Origin: Archaeoglobus profundus DSM 5631 | Lineage (GTDB): Archaea; Halobacteriota; Archaeoglobi; Archaeoglobales; Archaeoglobaceae | Direction: 5' to 3' | DNA length: 64,000 nucleotides | NCBI RefSeq assembly: GCF_000025285.1 | Contig: NC_013741.1 | Span: 1,426,001 to 1,490,000, forward strand | Notes under the pieces: generated by a model | The model's input: only the letters and a program-made list of their open reading frames with translations | Database searches by the model: none | Told to the model about the DNA's origin: nothing | Shown: positions 54,971 through 63,754 of the stretch, piece after piece | Layout of the letters: every line of letters starts with the position of its first letter | How positions within the stretch are numbered: position 1 is the first letter of the stretch | Made by a program: the position numbers and the translations under genes

Positions 54971-55972
54971 ATGAATAGGACTTTATCTCCACCCCTGCCT
55001 CCGGAGGCTATAAAGAAGAGAGCAAGGGACGTCATACGGAAAGAAATAGGGACTATTCCATCACCTGGAGAGCCAAGATTAGTGAAAATCGAAATCGATG
55101 GTATTAGTAGGTGGGTATACGAAGTTCCAATCGTGGTCTATCATCCTGTGTTGATAGTTGATCCAGTAACACATGCGACGAGAAAAGTTCGCTTTAAGAA
55201 TCTAGGTGTAGTTGGTAAGATTGTAATTGACGCCTATGATGGAACTGTACTAGAAAGAACAACTGTTAGTGACATAAGAAGGAAAATAAAGCAAAGATTA
55301 AATGAAATTTCAACGTTAGTTGACAAACTTCTTGTAAAGGTTGAAGCGAAGAAGTTTGCGAGCCTACCACTGTCTGAACATATACACACACCCGTAGAAG
55401 ACATAATATCATCACTTATAATATTAGACAAAATAAATATCAATGAACAGATTGACGTTCTCCCAGAAGATGAGAGGAGAAAATATGTGGAAATTCTTAG
55501 AGTTTTGTCTGAGGTTGGGTTAGTAGAAATAGAAGGCAACTTCGTTCTCCCGGGAAACATTTTAATCGAATTGGAGAGTAGGTTTGATAGGCATGAAGAG
55601 ATACTAGAACGAGCATTAGCACACTTCTTTGAGGTTGGATATGAATATATAGACACTATTAGGATGGTATTAGGACCCTACTTGATCATTACTCGTGGAA
55701 TATATGAGATATCACTAGAGTCTGGAGAATTAGTCCCACTTGAATATAATACTATAAAAAGTTTATTTGAAGGAGAATACGTCCCTAGCCAAGCTAGAAT
55801 CAAATTATTGAAGTTACCACGTTATTTACTCCAGTTAGAAAGGGTCAAATTAGTGAAGTATGTACGTAAGGATGGAAAAGATTGCTGGATAGGAACAGAA
55901 GACACTTTCAAGAAATTACTTCAAAATGAAGACATATCAAAGTTCATGGAGACTATAATTGCTGAATTCTGA
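54971..55972 (+). CDS. Partner of cysteine peptidase (pair 2)
   Basis: The start ATG 54971 follows GGAGGAGAGGAGTAGGT. The 333-residue product has a beta-rich N-terminal third (RWVYEVPIVVYHPVLIVDPV), then a helical/winged-helix-like region (RKYVEILRVLSEVGLVEIEG), and a C-terminal region YEYIDTIRMVLGPYLIITRG. The layout resembles the pair 1 partner. The partner's winged-helix portion could bind DNA or act as a hinge; function unknown. Confidence 0.55.
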   Translation: MNRTLSPPLPPEAIKKRARDVIRKEIGTIPSPGEPRLVKIEIDGISRWVYEVPIVVYHPVLIVDPVTHATRKVRFKNLGVVGKIVIDAYDGTVLERTTVSDIRRKIKQRLNEISTLVDKLLVKVEAKKFASLPLSEHIHTPVEDIISSLIILDKININEQIDVLPEDERRKYVEILRVLSEVGLVEIEGNFVLPGNILIELESRFDRHEEILERALAHFFEVGYEYIDTIRMVLGPYLIITRGIYEISLESGELVPLEYNTIKSLFEGEYVPSQARIKLLKLPRYLLQLERVKLVKYVRKDGKDCWIGTEDTFKKLLQNEDISKFMETIIAEF

Positions 55973-56068
55973 AAGCACTATCAAAAATTGAGTATCTATG
56001 ACGGTATTGTTCACATAATGGATATATAAAGCCAAAGAAGGGTTCGATCTGAGCGTAGATAATGAAAC

Positions 56069-56512
56069 TCAGTAGTGGTATAACTTAGAATGAATGTGCT
56101 TTAAGAAGTGGAAGATTGCGTATTTGAGAGATTCACACACCCCCTTCTCATAAAGAATCTTTTCATGATCATCTTTTTCAAGGACAAAAGACTCCCATTT
56201 GTAGGGATAAGGATCTGAAATTTTAGGATGCTCGAAACATATGATTAAAGATTGCGTTAAATGATCAACATCATGGGGAACACTAGAACGACCAGAAGGA
56301 TGTATTAGAATAGTACAGCCAACAATGCTCCCTCCAGTATCCTGGAAGCGAAAGTTAAGTTTATTGCTTTCAAAGTATAATGGAGGAACTAACTTAAAAT
56401 ACAATCCGCCGCCAATGTCAGTACCATTAATCTTAAATAGGCAGTTTCTAATCTCTTGAGCGATGTAGTCAATCCTTTTCTGTCTGGGATCGTTCATGGT
56501 GAACACGATCAT
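56069..56512 (-). CDS. Uncharacterised protein, second of an overlapping pair
   Basis: ATG 56512 or 56497 can start; neither has a ribosome-binding site, so translation may depend on the upstream gene it overlaps by up to 44 bases. The product is 142-147 residues, alpha/beta, with several His (VPHDVDHLTQSLIICFEHPK; KHIHSKLYHY). It could bind metal but no enzyme motif is clear. Confidence 0.5.
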   Translation of the reverse strand: MIVFTMNDPRQKRIDYIAQEIRNCLFKINGTDIGGGLYFKLVPPLYFESNKLNFRFQDTGGSIVGCTILIHPSGRSSVPHDVDHLTQSLIICFEHPKISDPYPYKWESFVLEKDDHEKILYEKGVCESLKYAIFHFLKHIHSKLYHY

Positions 56513-57197
56513 ACAGGTAGGATATTAGCCACTTAAATCGTGTACTATCTCTAATCTCCTGCGACCAGAACAGTTTTTTGTACTTGGTAAATATGTCGTG
56601 AGTGGAAATTGGTAAGAAGATACGCAAATTTAAAGCTTCTCTTAAGAACTTTTGAGCACTTGTCTTAAGCTCATTAAAAAGCTCTTTATCTAAAGATTTG
56701 CGCTCATATAAGCCAATTAGGAGGTAATCTAATTTAAACATCCAATCAAATAGCTTGGAAGGTATGTTTAGTATTTCAATCCTTAAAGAGGGATCATTAG
56801 TACCATGGGGTTGATAAGTAGACACGAATAAGAGTTGATGTACAGAGTCATATAGATAGTTGAGGTACATAAGATCTGTAGCTACGTCGGGTGAAATTAT
56901 CTTACGCTTGACATAATCATCAAACACTTCAAAGTGTTTTCTGAAATGAGAGATTGGATTCTGTAAAGCTGGTTTGTGATCTATGATGAAGTAAGATAAG
57001 TTCTCGTCAAGATAACGTGAAAGTTTGTCAACAGATTCGAGAGCATCTCTTATAGACTTTCGAGATAAGGAGAATAGATTACACTCTTCAATTAGCCTTT
57101 TCCACTCATCAATTAAGTCTGGCTTGGTACCAAGCGCAGTTTTGGAAGGTTCATGCAATGTGTGGGACACATACGTTACATATGTTGTGGATATCAT
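56469..57197 (-). CDS. Uncharacterised helical protein, first of an overlapping pair
   Basis: ATG 57197 follows GGGGTGAATCTAGTA. The 242-residue product is mostly helical (KRLIEECNLFSLSRKSIRDA, KLSRYLDENLSYFIID), with no membrane helix and no recognised motif. It overlaps the second gene, implying one functional unit. The block B context near a TIR/membrane pair suggests conflict-related functions, which is only inference. Confidence 0.5.
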   Translation of the reverse strand: MISTTYVTYVSHTLHEPSKTALGTKPDLIDEWKRLIEECNLFSLSRKSIRDALESVDKLSRYLDENLSYFIIDHKPALQNPISHFRKHFEVFDDYVKRKIISPDVATDLMYLNYLYDSVHQLLFVSTYQPHGTNDPSLRIEILNIPSKLFDWMFKLDYLLIGLYERKSLDKELFNELKTSAQKFLREALNLRIFLPISTHDIFTKYKKLFWSQEIRDSTRFKWLISYLYDRVHHERSQTEKD

Positions 57198-57274
57198 TAC
57201 TAGATTCACCCCTTAGTAAGTCATCAAGCTGTTTAACTTATAAAACTTGCCAACATCTCAAGTATCTCTAACCA

Positions 57275-57934
57275 TCACCTATATCTACTCACGTACCACA
57301 TGAATTCATCTACGACTCTTAACTTAGGTTTGCCATATTTCCTACTGAGCTCTGACAGTATTTTCTCGTATCTCTCTAGAAAGTCTTTAACTTCTTTCAT
57401 GAATCTGTAGTAACCTTCTGCTCGGTCGTCTATACTACCCTTACCAAGTTCTTTGCACTCTTGGCTTACTAACTTTCTAATATTTGCATCCCAAAGTGGG
57501 AAGAAGTTAGGACATATCAAGTGTAGAACTTTACTAGCTGATGTGGGGCCTACGATATCTCTAACTTCCTGATAGCAATCAGTAATTTCCTTCTTTAGCT
57601 CATCTATGTTTGCGTTTTCTAAATTCAGATTTCTAAATCTTTCAAGCTTGTCACAGAACTTCTCTTCCCTTAGCACCTGTAACAGTTTTCTTTCCCAATT
57701 CTTTCTATCTTTCCTATTTAGCACTATCCCCATCATCCCCCAGTTTATCAAAAATACGCGAATCGGGCCCTTAATGTCCTTCTCCTGAATATCACGTAAC
57801 TTTACATTCTTCATAGCCTCTATACATCCAATATAAAGCAGTTTGTCTCCAAATCCCCACTCTTCCTCTACAATTTCAACACATTTCTTAATTTCGTCTT
57901 CCTTGGGATTTAATAAACTCACAGCTTTTCCCAT
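57275..57934 (-). CDS. Uncharacterised protein with HhH-like segment
   Basis: The 219-residue product starts MGKAVSLLNPKEDEIKKCVE. It contains REVRDIVGPTSASKVLHLIC followed by PNFFPLWDANIRKL, a pattern resembling the helix-hairpin-helix region of base-excision-like folds. A catalytic Asp is not evident. No confident family. It is separated from the next gene by a 250-base gap (57935-58186) that holds promoter-like AT-rich DNA and no gene. Confidence 0.5.
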   Translation of the reverse strand: MGKAVSLLNPKEDEIKKCVEIVEEEWGFGDKLLYIGCIEAMKNVKLRDIQEKDIKGPIRVFLINWGMMGIVLNRKDRKNWERKLLQVLREEKFCDKLERFRNLNLENANIDELKKEITDCYQEVRDIVGPTSASKVLHLICPNFFPLWDANIRKLVSQECKELGKGSIDDRAEGYYRFMKEVKDFLERYEKILSELSRKYGKPKLRVVDEFMWYVSRYR

Positions 57935-58186
57935 CGGACAACACCTCTCTTAAATAGTTGGGCAGACCCATTGGATTAGGATTATCCTCCGAAGGTTTAT
58001 ATCCTTACAGTTCTATATCATTCATCAAGCATCAAGTATTAAATAAAAGTAAGTGAAGCAGAGATTATTAAGATACGAACGTAATTCGAATTCCAAACGT
58101 TTTTTCAAGTTTCAGCTACTGAACTGCCTTTCACAGATAACTATATTGACGCTTTTTCACTGATCCAATATATTACGGCAATTGTT

Positions 58187-58660
58187 CTATCTGGAGATAA
58201 CTAAATAAAATAAATAATATAAAAGACGCAGTAAAGGAATGGAGAATATAATTGCAAAGATAATTGTTATCCCTTGCTCTATTTTACTTAATAATACATA
58301 TCTGCTTTTCTCTAATACCTCCCACTCTTTGTAATAACAAGGGTACGGCAAATACTTCTCAATTTCGTGAATGACAGTAAATTTCGCTGAGTTCAATTTT
58401 CTATAAGATTCTATATGTACATACCATAGAATGCATACAATTATGCCTAACCCAGATATCGAAAGAATTATAACAGAATTAAATGATCCAACCTCCCTTA
58501 ACACAGAAGTCACCGCAATTAGTGCAGACACTAAAGATATGTAGAACATGTTCGTATGCATCCTCCTATTACTAACTCTGTCTGCCATTTCGACGAATAG
58601 TTTATATTGTTCTAAAAGATGCTCTTTAAACTTTTCACCGTAATTTTCTTCGTCTATCAT
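58187..58660 (-). CDS. Membrane protein paired with TIR gene (putative effector)
   Basis: The 157-residue protein has an N-terminal cytoplasmic helix (LLEQYKLFVEMADRVSNRRM) and about three hydrophobic segments (FYISLVSALIAVTSVL, IILSISGLGIIVCILWYV, IIFAIIFSIPLLRLLYYL). The EQYKLxVEMADRxSxRR start is a recurrent feature of small membrane proteins encoded beside TIR-domain genes in prokaryotes. It starts one base after the TIR gene stops. A membrane-disrupting effector triggered by a TIR-made signal is a hypothesis. Confidence 0.6.
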   Translation of the reverse strand: MIDEENYGEKFKEHLLEQYKLFVEMADRVSNRRMHTNMFYISLVSALIAVTSVLREVGSFNSVIILSISGLGIIVCILWYVHIESYRKLNSAKFTVIHEIEKYLPYPCYYKEWEVLEKSRYVLLSKIEQGITIIFAIIFSIPLLRLLYYLFYLVISR

Positions 58661-58661
58661 A

Positions 58662-59084
58662 CTAAAGTGAGTGTCTCCTTATAGCACTTATTATCGAGTC
58701 CGTTCTCCAACCTACTATCTCTCTTGCAACTTCTTGAATCATTCTGGGTACTCTCTCACTACCTAACGGTTTCACTCCAATAATTGGCTTGCCAAAACTA
58801 AGTGCAATATCTATTTCTTTCTGAATCCAGTAACTATATGCAACATACAAACCAGACAGAACAATAACACAATGTACAGGGCGAATTTGATTCATAAGTT
58901 CTCTAGTTAATGTTCTTCTACCAACTTCACTATCAGGATCGACTGCAGGGTCATGTTGTGGACAACTATAATTCCTCCACCAAAAGTACGGAGCGTTATT
59001 CAATAAGTTCACTAGACGGTTGTACTCACCACTATATCTCCATGAGTGACTTATGAAAAGATTATAAATTCTTAATTTTGGCAT
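58662..59084 (-). CDS. TIR-like (MTH538/ThsB-type) domain protein
   Basis: The 140-residue protein has NLFISHSWRYSGEYNRLVNL (box 1: strand then S-H-S-W), VIVLSGLYVAYSYWIQKEI with W-x2-x-E-I, where the Glu is in the position of TIR catalytic Glu, and FGKPIIGVKPLG. This is the DUF1863/MTH538 group that includes ThsB of Thoeris defence, where it makes a cyclic ADP-ribose signal on infection. The next gene is a membrane protein in tight coupling. No SIR2-SLOG ThsA is seen. Confidence 0.75.
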   Translation of the reverse strand: MPKLRIYNLFISHSWRYSGEYNRLVNLLNNAPYFWWRNYSCPQHDPAVDPDSEVGRRTLTRELMNQIRPVHCVIVLSGLYVAYSYWIQKEIDIALSFGKPIIGVKPLGSERVPRMIQEVAREIVGWRTDSIISAIRRHSL

Positions 59085-59231
59085 TATGAAACACCTTTCT
59101 TAAGCTTTATTTAAAACGCACTTTCTTTATTCATTAAAAGTTTTTCGACATTGGAGACTAACAATATTTAAGAACGGTTACAAGCCTCTGATCAAACTTA
59201 AATGATTATATAGTTGCACGAACTAGTCTTC

Positions 59232-60584
59232 TCACGATTTAATCTTCTTTGCTCTTCTCTTGGCCACTCTAACTTCACCCGTATCCTTTGAGACCAATTC
59301 GTAAAGAACTGCTAAGTCTTTACCCTCTGCAGGTCTGAGAATCCTACCCAACCTCTGAATAAACTCCCTAGAAGAACCCGTTCCGCTAACGATGATACCG
59401 ACATTCGCATCCGGAACGTCAATACCCTCATCCAGAACCTGACTCGTAACGATTGCCTTGAATTTTCCTCGCCTAAACCCGTCAAGAATTAACTTCCTCT
59501 CCTTATCGCTGGTTTTGTGAGTGATCGCAGGAATCAGGAAAACTCTCGAAATCGTGTAAACTAGATCGTTATACCTCGTAAAAATGATGATTTTGTCCCC
59601 TTTATGCTTCTCCAGAAGATCTCTCAAGACTTTCAGTTTATTTTTAGAGTTAAAAGCAATCTTTCTCGCCACTTCCCACGATCTGAGAGCTTCGTAAGCT
59701 TCCTCATCAATCCCGGTAAGCATGACAACCTGTCTGAAGTCTTCAACGTCCTTTAATCTAATCCTTCTCGAAGCAACGTAATCCCTAAACTTTCTGGCCT
59801 TCCTTTTATACTCCTCGAGTTCCTTCTCGGTTAAGGGAACTCTTATCCTCTCCACGACGTAGTTAGCTAAATGCTTCCCGGCCAAGTCTTTCGGTTTCAG
59901 TTCGTAAACGACTCCACCTACCAAATCGGGTAAGAGAGCATGCAACCCATCCTCTCTCTCGTAAACGGCAGTTAATCCCAAACGGTAAGGAGCAATCGAC
60001 ATCTCCGCGATCTGTCTGTAGCATTCCGCCGGTAGGTGGTGAACCTCGTCGAAAACTAAGAGGAGGAACTTATCTCCCAGAGTTTCGGCATTAACGTAGG
60101 CCGAATCGTAAGTGGTGACCGTAATTGGTCTTAGCTCCTTCCTCCTTCCCGTAAACTCACCAACGTAGTGACTATCGAAGAGCGCTGACAGCTTGTCCTT
60201 CCACTGATCGACCAGCGCGAGCGTTGGGACCACGATCAAAGTTGAAACGCTTAACCTTCCTATGATCTCCAAAGCGATGTAAGTTTTCCCGGCTCCCGTA
60301 GGTAATACAATCACACCTTTTTTACCGTTCATCCACCTCTCAACAGCTTCAGCCTGATAATCTCTAAGCTCTATCTCAACGTCAAAGTAGGGACAAGGTA
60401 TCACGTTGTCCTGAACGTGATCTTCGAACTCTATCCCAGAATTTCTAAGGTAATCGACTATATCTCGATACTTGTAGGCTAAAGCTCGATAGCATCGACT
60501 CCTCTCATCCCATTTGGCTAACGGGACGTGAACTCCACCTTCTATCCTTATCGTTCCCCTCTCGTACCTCAGTGTGGCTATCAT
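59232..60584 (-). CDS. XPB/Rad25-like superfamily II DNA helicase
   Basis: The 450-residue protein has the XPB layout: an N-terminal damage-recognition-like region, [17 protein letters not shown], Walker [20 protein letters not shown], the RED-like motif (YEREDGL) and motif [14 protein letters not shown]. It unwinds DNA with its partner nuclease Bax1, which is the gene just upstream. This is a conserved archaeal pair, marking the return to core-like genes. Confidence 0.95.
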   Translation of the reverse strand: MIATLRYERGTIRIEGGVHVPLAKWDERSRCYRALAYKYRDIVDYLRNSGIEFEDHVQDNVIPCPYFDVEIELRDYQAEAVERWMNGKKGVIVLPTGAGKTYIALEIIGRLSVSTLIVVPTLALVDQWKDKLSALFDSHYVGEFTGRRKELRPITVTTYDSAYVNAETLGDKFLLLVFDEVHHLPAECYRQIAEMSIAPYRLGLTAVYEREDGLHALLPDLVGGVVYELKPKDLAGKHLANYVVERIRVPLTEKELEEYKRKARKFRDYVASRRIRLKDVEDFRQVVMLTGIDEEAYEALRSWEVARKIAFNSKNKLKVLRDLLEKHKGDKIIIFTRYNDLVYTISRVFLIPAITHKTSDKERKLILDGFRRGKFKAIVTSQVLDEGIDVPDANVGIIVSGTGSSREFIQRLGRILRPAEGKDLAVLYELVSKDTGEVRVAKRRAKKIKS

Positions 60585-60627
60585 GTTTCTACACTTCTTT
60601 ACGGTAGCTATACAAAACTTTAGCTCG

Positions 60628-61770
60628 CTATAATTCCTTTAGAGCTCTTAGAACATCACCGTAAGGAATCTTGTTCTTACGAATAACGATGATATCTCTA
60701 ATGTTTTTAGGCTTATCCAACGCGAGTTCCTCTTTAACGATTAAAATTAGTGGGATGCCCGCCGACCTTATCTTTTCGAGCTTTTTCTTTAAGTATTCCG
60801 CGGTCCAGAAACCGGCAATCTCGACGTAAACTTCCTTACCGTCCTTTCTAACGAGGAAATCGGGAATGTAAGCGTGGTTGCCAGCTTTCACTACTCCGGG
60901 CTCCCTAACAACTTCGAAACCGAAGTTACGCATTCGCCTGTAAAATTCTTCCTCCAACGAGGAATCGAATTCTACCCTTTCATCGTAATCCAGAGGGAAT
61001 AGTTTACGATTTTTATCGGTCAGTTCAAAGAAGTAGACTCTTTTCTCGTAATCGTCTACGATTTCAGCTCTGATCCACCACTCTTTAGCCCTTAGAATTT
61101 CGGGGATCAGTTTAGCCATCGCACTTCCGTACTTTCTCGTCATTTTCAAGATTGAGGCCGTTCCCGTAACGTCCGTAATCAGCTTACCGCTTTCCTCGTA
61201 AAGCTCGTACATCAATCCCAACCACTTCAACTTGCGAAATACGTTTTTGTGATTCGTGGAAATCCAAAAGCTCAGACGGAGACAGTTGAAAATTAGCGTT
61301 TGAAGCAGAGACAAGTTGTACCTCTTAACGAGTTCTGAGGGGGTAATCTCTGGAACTTTCGTCAGTACTCTTTCCTCCTCTCTATCTGCAAACATAGCCT
61401 TCTCTATCTCCTCGACCGGAACTCCAAAATGCTTAGATGCTTCTTCAACGATCTTCTTTCTTTCTCCTAATCTAGTAACGTAACCCCTTTCAAACAGGAA
61501 CAACCTGACGGCGAGCGGATCTAAATCAGTTTTAGAAGAAAATTCGCACTCCCTCTCTATTATCTTGGCGAGTCCCCTAACCTTTTTGTAATTTCTCGCG
61601 TTTTCGAGCCTTTTAAGAATTTCCACAACTTTTCCGTACTCCTTTCCGACGTTGCGCTGGTAAGTCAGTATGACTTTCTCCGCTAACCTCAAATCGGAAT
61701 CGCTCCAAGCGAATTTCGGATATATTTTCCCCTTAATTCTTCTAACTTCCAGCAACTCTTTAGGTAGCAC
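60628..61770 (-). CDS. Bax1 (DUF790) nuclease, partner of XPB
   Basis: The 380-residue DUF790 protein has a helical N-terminal half and a C-terminal PD-(D/E)XK domain: [20 protein letters not shown] and [17 protein letters not shown] give the acidic and E-x-x-G catalytic region. Bax1 cleaves DNA near junctions and stimulates XPB. It is 43 bases upstream of the XPB gene. Confidence 0.92.
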   Translation of the reverse strand: MLPKELLEVRRIKGKIYPKFAWSDSDLRLAEKVILTYQRNVGKEYGKVVEILKRLENARNYKKVRGLAKIIERECEFSSKTDLDPLAVRLFLFERGYVTRLGERKKIVEEASKHFGVPVEEIEKAMFADREEERVLTKVPEITPSELVKRYNLSLLQTLIFNCLRLSFWISTNHKNVFRKLKWLGLMYELYEESGKLITDVTGTASILKMTRKYGSAMAKLIPEILRAKEWWIRAEIVDDYEKRVYFFELTDKNRKLFPLDYDERVEFDSSLEEEFYRRMRNFGFEVVREPGVVKAGNHAYIPDFLVRKDGKEVYVEIAGFWTAEYLKKKLEKIRSAGIPLILIVKEELALDKPKNIRDIIVIRKNKIPYGDVLRALKEL

Positions 61771-61897
61771 CGTAGTATGTACACCAAAAGCATTTTCTCT
61801 GTTTCGCTGGACCGACCTAACTGGTGCACTACGCTCCAGACCGTAGAAACATAGCTGTAGAAGAATTGTAAGAGGATGAGTAAGAGCAACTTATCCA

Positions 61898-62026
61898 TTA
61901 CAACCTTGTTACGGTTATATCATTTATAAGCTCGTCAATCATCTCCGTAACAACCATCGGACTCGTTCCCAGCGCGGATACGAGTGTTACTTCATTCAGT
62001 TCTTCTCTTTCTGATGCGTTTTGCAA
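61898..62026 (-). pseudogene. Possible relic of a CARF-domain (Csx1/Card1-like) gene
   Basis: From a TTG at 62026 the frame reads NEVTLVSALGTSPMVVTEMI then DELINDITVTRL and stops at 61898. The LGTSPxVVTE segment is the hallmark opening strand-loop-helix of CARF domains in CRISPR-associated proteins. Only the first 40 or so residues remain, with no matching continuation in any frame downstream. It overlaps the end of the small membrane-protein gene at 61992. A decayed gene is likely; the match is by eye. Confidence 0.4.
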
Positions 62027-62186
62027 CGTGGATTATCCCCTCTGCTAATTTTAAAATTCCCAATATTATTGCTGAAAAGATTATTGCTGAAATTGCAATA
62101 AGGAGTAGGAATAACATTCCCATCGCGTAGGTTCCAGCCATTATCGCTATTCCAGCCTTTATTATATCCCAAGTCACATCTACCAT
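61992..62186 (-). CDS. Small two-helix membrane protein
   Basis: The 64-residue protein has two hydrophobic segments (GIAIMAGTYAMGMLFLLLIA, ISAIIFSAIILGILKL) and a strongly basic tail (KRIRKRRTE) likely in the cytoplasm. No family is recognised. It overlaps the CARF-like relic. ATG 62186 has no obvious ribosome-binding site. Confidence 0.5.
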   Translation of the reverse strand: MVDVTWDIIKAGIAIMAGTYAMGMLFLLLIAISAIIFSAIILGILKLAEGIIHVAKRIRKRRTE

Positions 62187-62633
62187 GTCAGTACACCTTT
62201 GTACTCATTTGAGAGGCTTCTACCTTATCATTTGGAGAAAAGCATGGTAAAATATTTTCTTGATTTTTAAACTCCTATCCAGTACATTCCATTGTCCCAG
62301 TTTGACTGTATCTTATTGCCCTAAGAATCAAAAAGCTCATTGTTTGCGAGAACTTTGTGAGCTACTCCTTCAAACTCTTCAGAAAGTACTTCTATTATGC
62401 CGTCTAAGCTCACATTCTCTCCACTTCTATTCTTTTCATGAGATTCCTGTGACAATCTTATAAGAACAGAAGCCGAGTTAAGTTGTGCTCATAGCAGGAA
62501 GTTGTTTCTCTATCAGATAAAGGAGAATGAAAATTGACGTTACCTCACCATGCAAATTAAATAGAAAGGACAAGAACCAGTAGTACTCGACTACCGCACC
62601 AATGGATTTTTAACTACTTGAGAAAGATTCTAT
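62187..62633. other. Gene-poor interval of about 450 bases
   Basis: No firm gene is seen. A 30-codon minus-strand frame (62413-62321, reading VSLDGIIEVLSEEFEGVAHK then VLANNELFDS) is coding-like and preceded by GTGGAGAG, but is too short to claim. It may be a fragment of a lost gene. The last 60 bases include the TATA-like ATTTTTAACT for the amidotransferase at 62634. Confidence 0.4.
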
Positions 62634-63683
62634 ATGTGCGAGCTTTTTGGGCTATGCTCCAATAAAGACGTTAGCATTAGCTTCAGTTGGCATGGATTCG
62701 TCAAGAGGGGGCGTAAGCATCGGGACGGTTGGGGAGTTGCTTGGTATGTCCCGAAATTTTATCGTGGGAAATATATCGGTATGGGAGTTGCATTGGTTAA
62801 GGAGCCCAGACCATCGGTTAGTAGCCCTATTGCCAAGCTACTTGAGCACGGTATTAGGAGCAACATTGTCATAAGTCATGTTAGGCTTGCTACATCGGGT
62901 GAGCCTAGCTACGTCAATACGCATCCGTTCGTCAGACTGCTCAACGGCGTTGAATGGGTTTTTGCTCATAACGGTAGCGTTGAAGGAGTTAAATCAATCA
63001 AGCTAACGTATTATCACCCTGCTGGCGAAACCGACTCTGAACACGCATTCTGCTACATCATGGATAACTTAATTGGGATCGGAGAAGCTGAGCTGTTCGA
63101 AAATATTCTGAATATTGTCAATGATGTGAGCGATTACGGATCATTTAACTTTCTCATGAGCAACGGCACGTACCTATTCGCTCACACGAATGATGGAAGG
63201 CTGTATTATCTGCTCAGACATCCTCCGCATAGGGGCTATGCTAGGCTAATTGACGATGAGGACTTTGGAATTCATTTAGGAGAAATGAAGAGCGATGATG
63301 AATTCGCGACGCTAATCGCAACGAAGCCACTTACAGACGAAAATTGGATCCAAATGGATCTTGAGAAGCTGTACGTGTTCAGAGATGGAGATTTGGTATT
63401 GAAGGTTGGATATGAAGGAATGGAAGTCATGCTTAGTGATCTCGATGTGGATGTCCTTAAGATTGTGAGAAGCAGTCCACACGCCGTTAAATTGTCGGAG
63501 ATTGCTGACAGCCTTGGGGTAGATGTTGAGGAGGTTAGCAACATTGTTCAAAGCCTTGTAGCTAGAAATTACCTAAAGAAGCATTCGAGAGATAAAGTCC
63601 CGTCAGATCACCCAGATGCGAGGTATTTTACAAAAGAGGATAAGAGGGAGCTCATAGATCTGATGATAAAGGTCGAAAATTGA
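62634..63683 (+). CDS. Class II glutamine amidotransferase with C-terminal winged helix
   Basis: The 349-residue protein begins MCELFGLCSN; after Met removal Cys is the N-terminal nucleophile of Ntn-type amidotransferases (YafJ/EgtC-like). Motifs HRDGWGVAWYV, SHVRLATSGEPSYVNTHPF and WVFAHNGSVEG match. Residues about 275-349 add a winged helix (ILKIVRSSPHAVKLSEIADS, VEEVSNIVQSLVARNYLKK), a fusion that suggests a regulatory amidase or sensor. No ribosome-binding site; likely leaderless. Confidence 0.88.
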   Translation: MCELFGLCSNKDVSISFSWHGFVKRGRKHRDGWGVAWYVPKFYRGKYIGMGVALVKEPRPSVSSPIAKLLEHGIRSNIVISHVRLATSGEPSYVNTHPFVRLLNGVEWVFAHNGSVEGVKSIKLTYYHPAGETDSEHAFCYIMDNLIGIGEAELFENILNIVNDVSDYGSFNFLMSNGTYLFAHTNDGRLYYLLRHPPHRGYARLIDDEDFGIHLGEMKSDDEFATLIATKPLTDENWIQMDLEKLYVFRDGDLVLKVGYEGMEVMLSDLDVDVLKIVRSSPHAVKLSEIADSLGVDVEEVSNIVQSLVARNYLKKHSRDKVPSDHPDARYFTKEDKRELIDLMIKVEN

Positions 63684-63754
63684 TCCTATACCCTTCTTTG
63701 GAGACTTTATCCTAAATGTAAAGGACATTCATCATGAACGCGATATGAGCGTTA

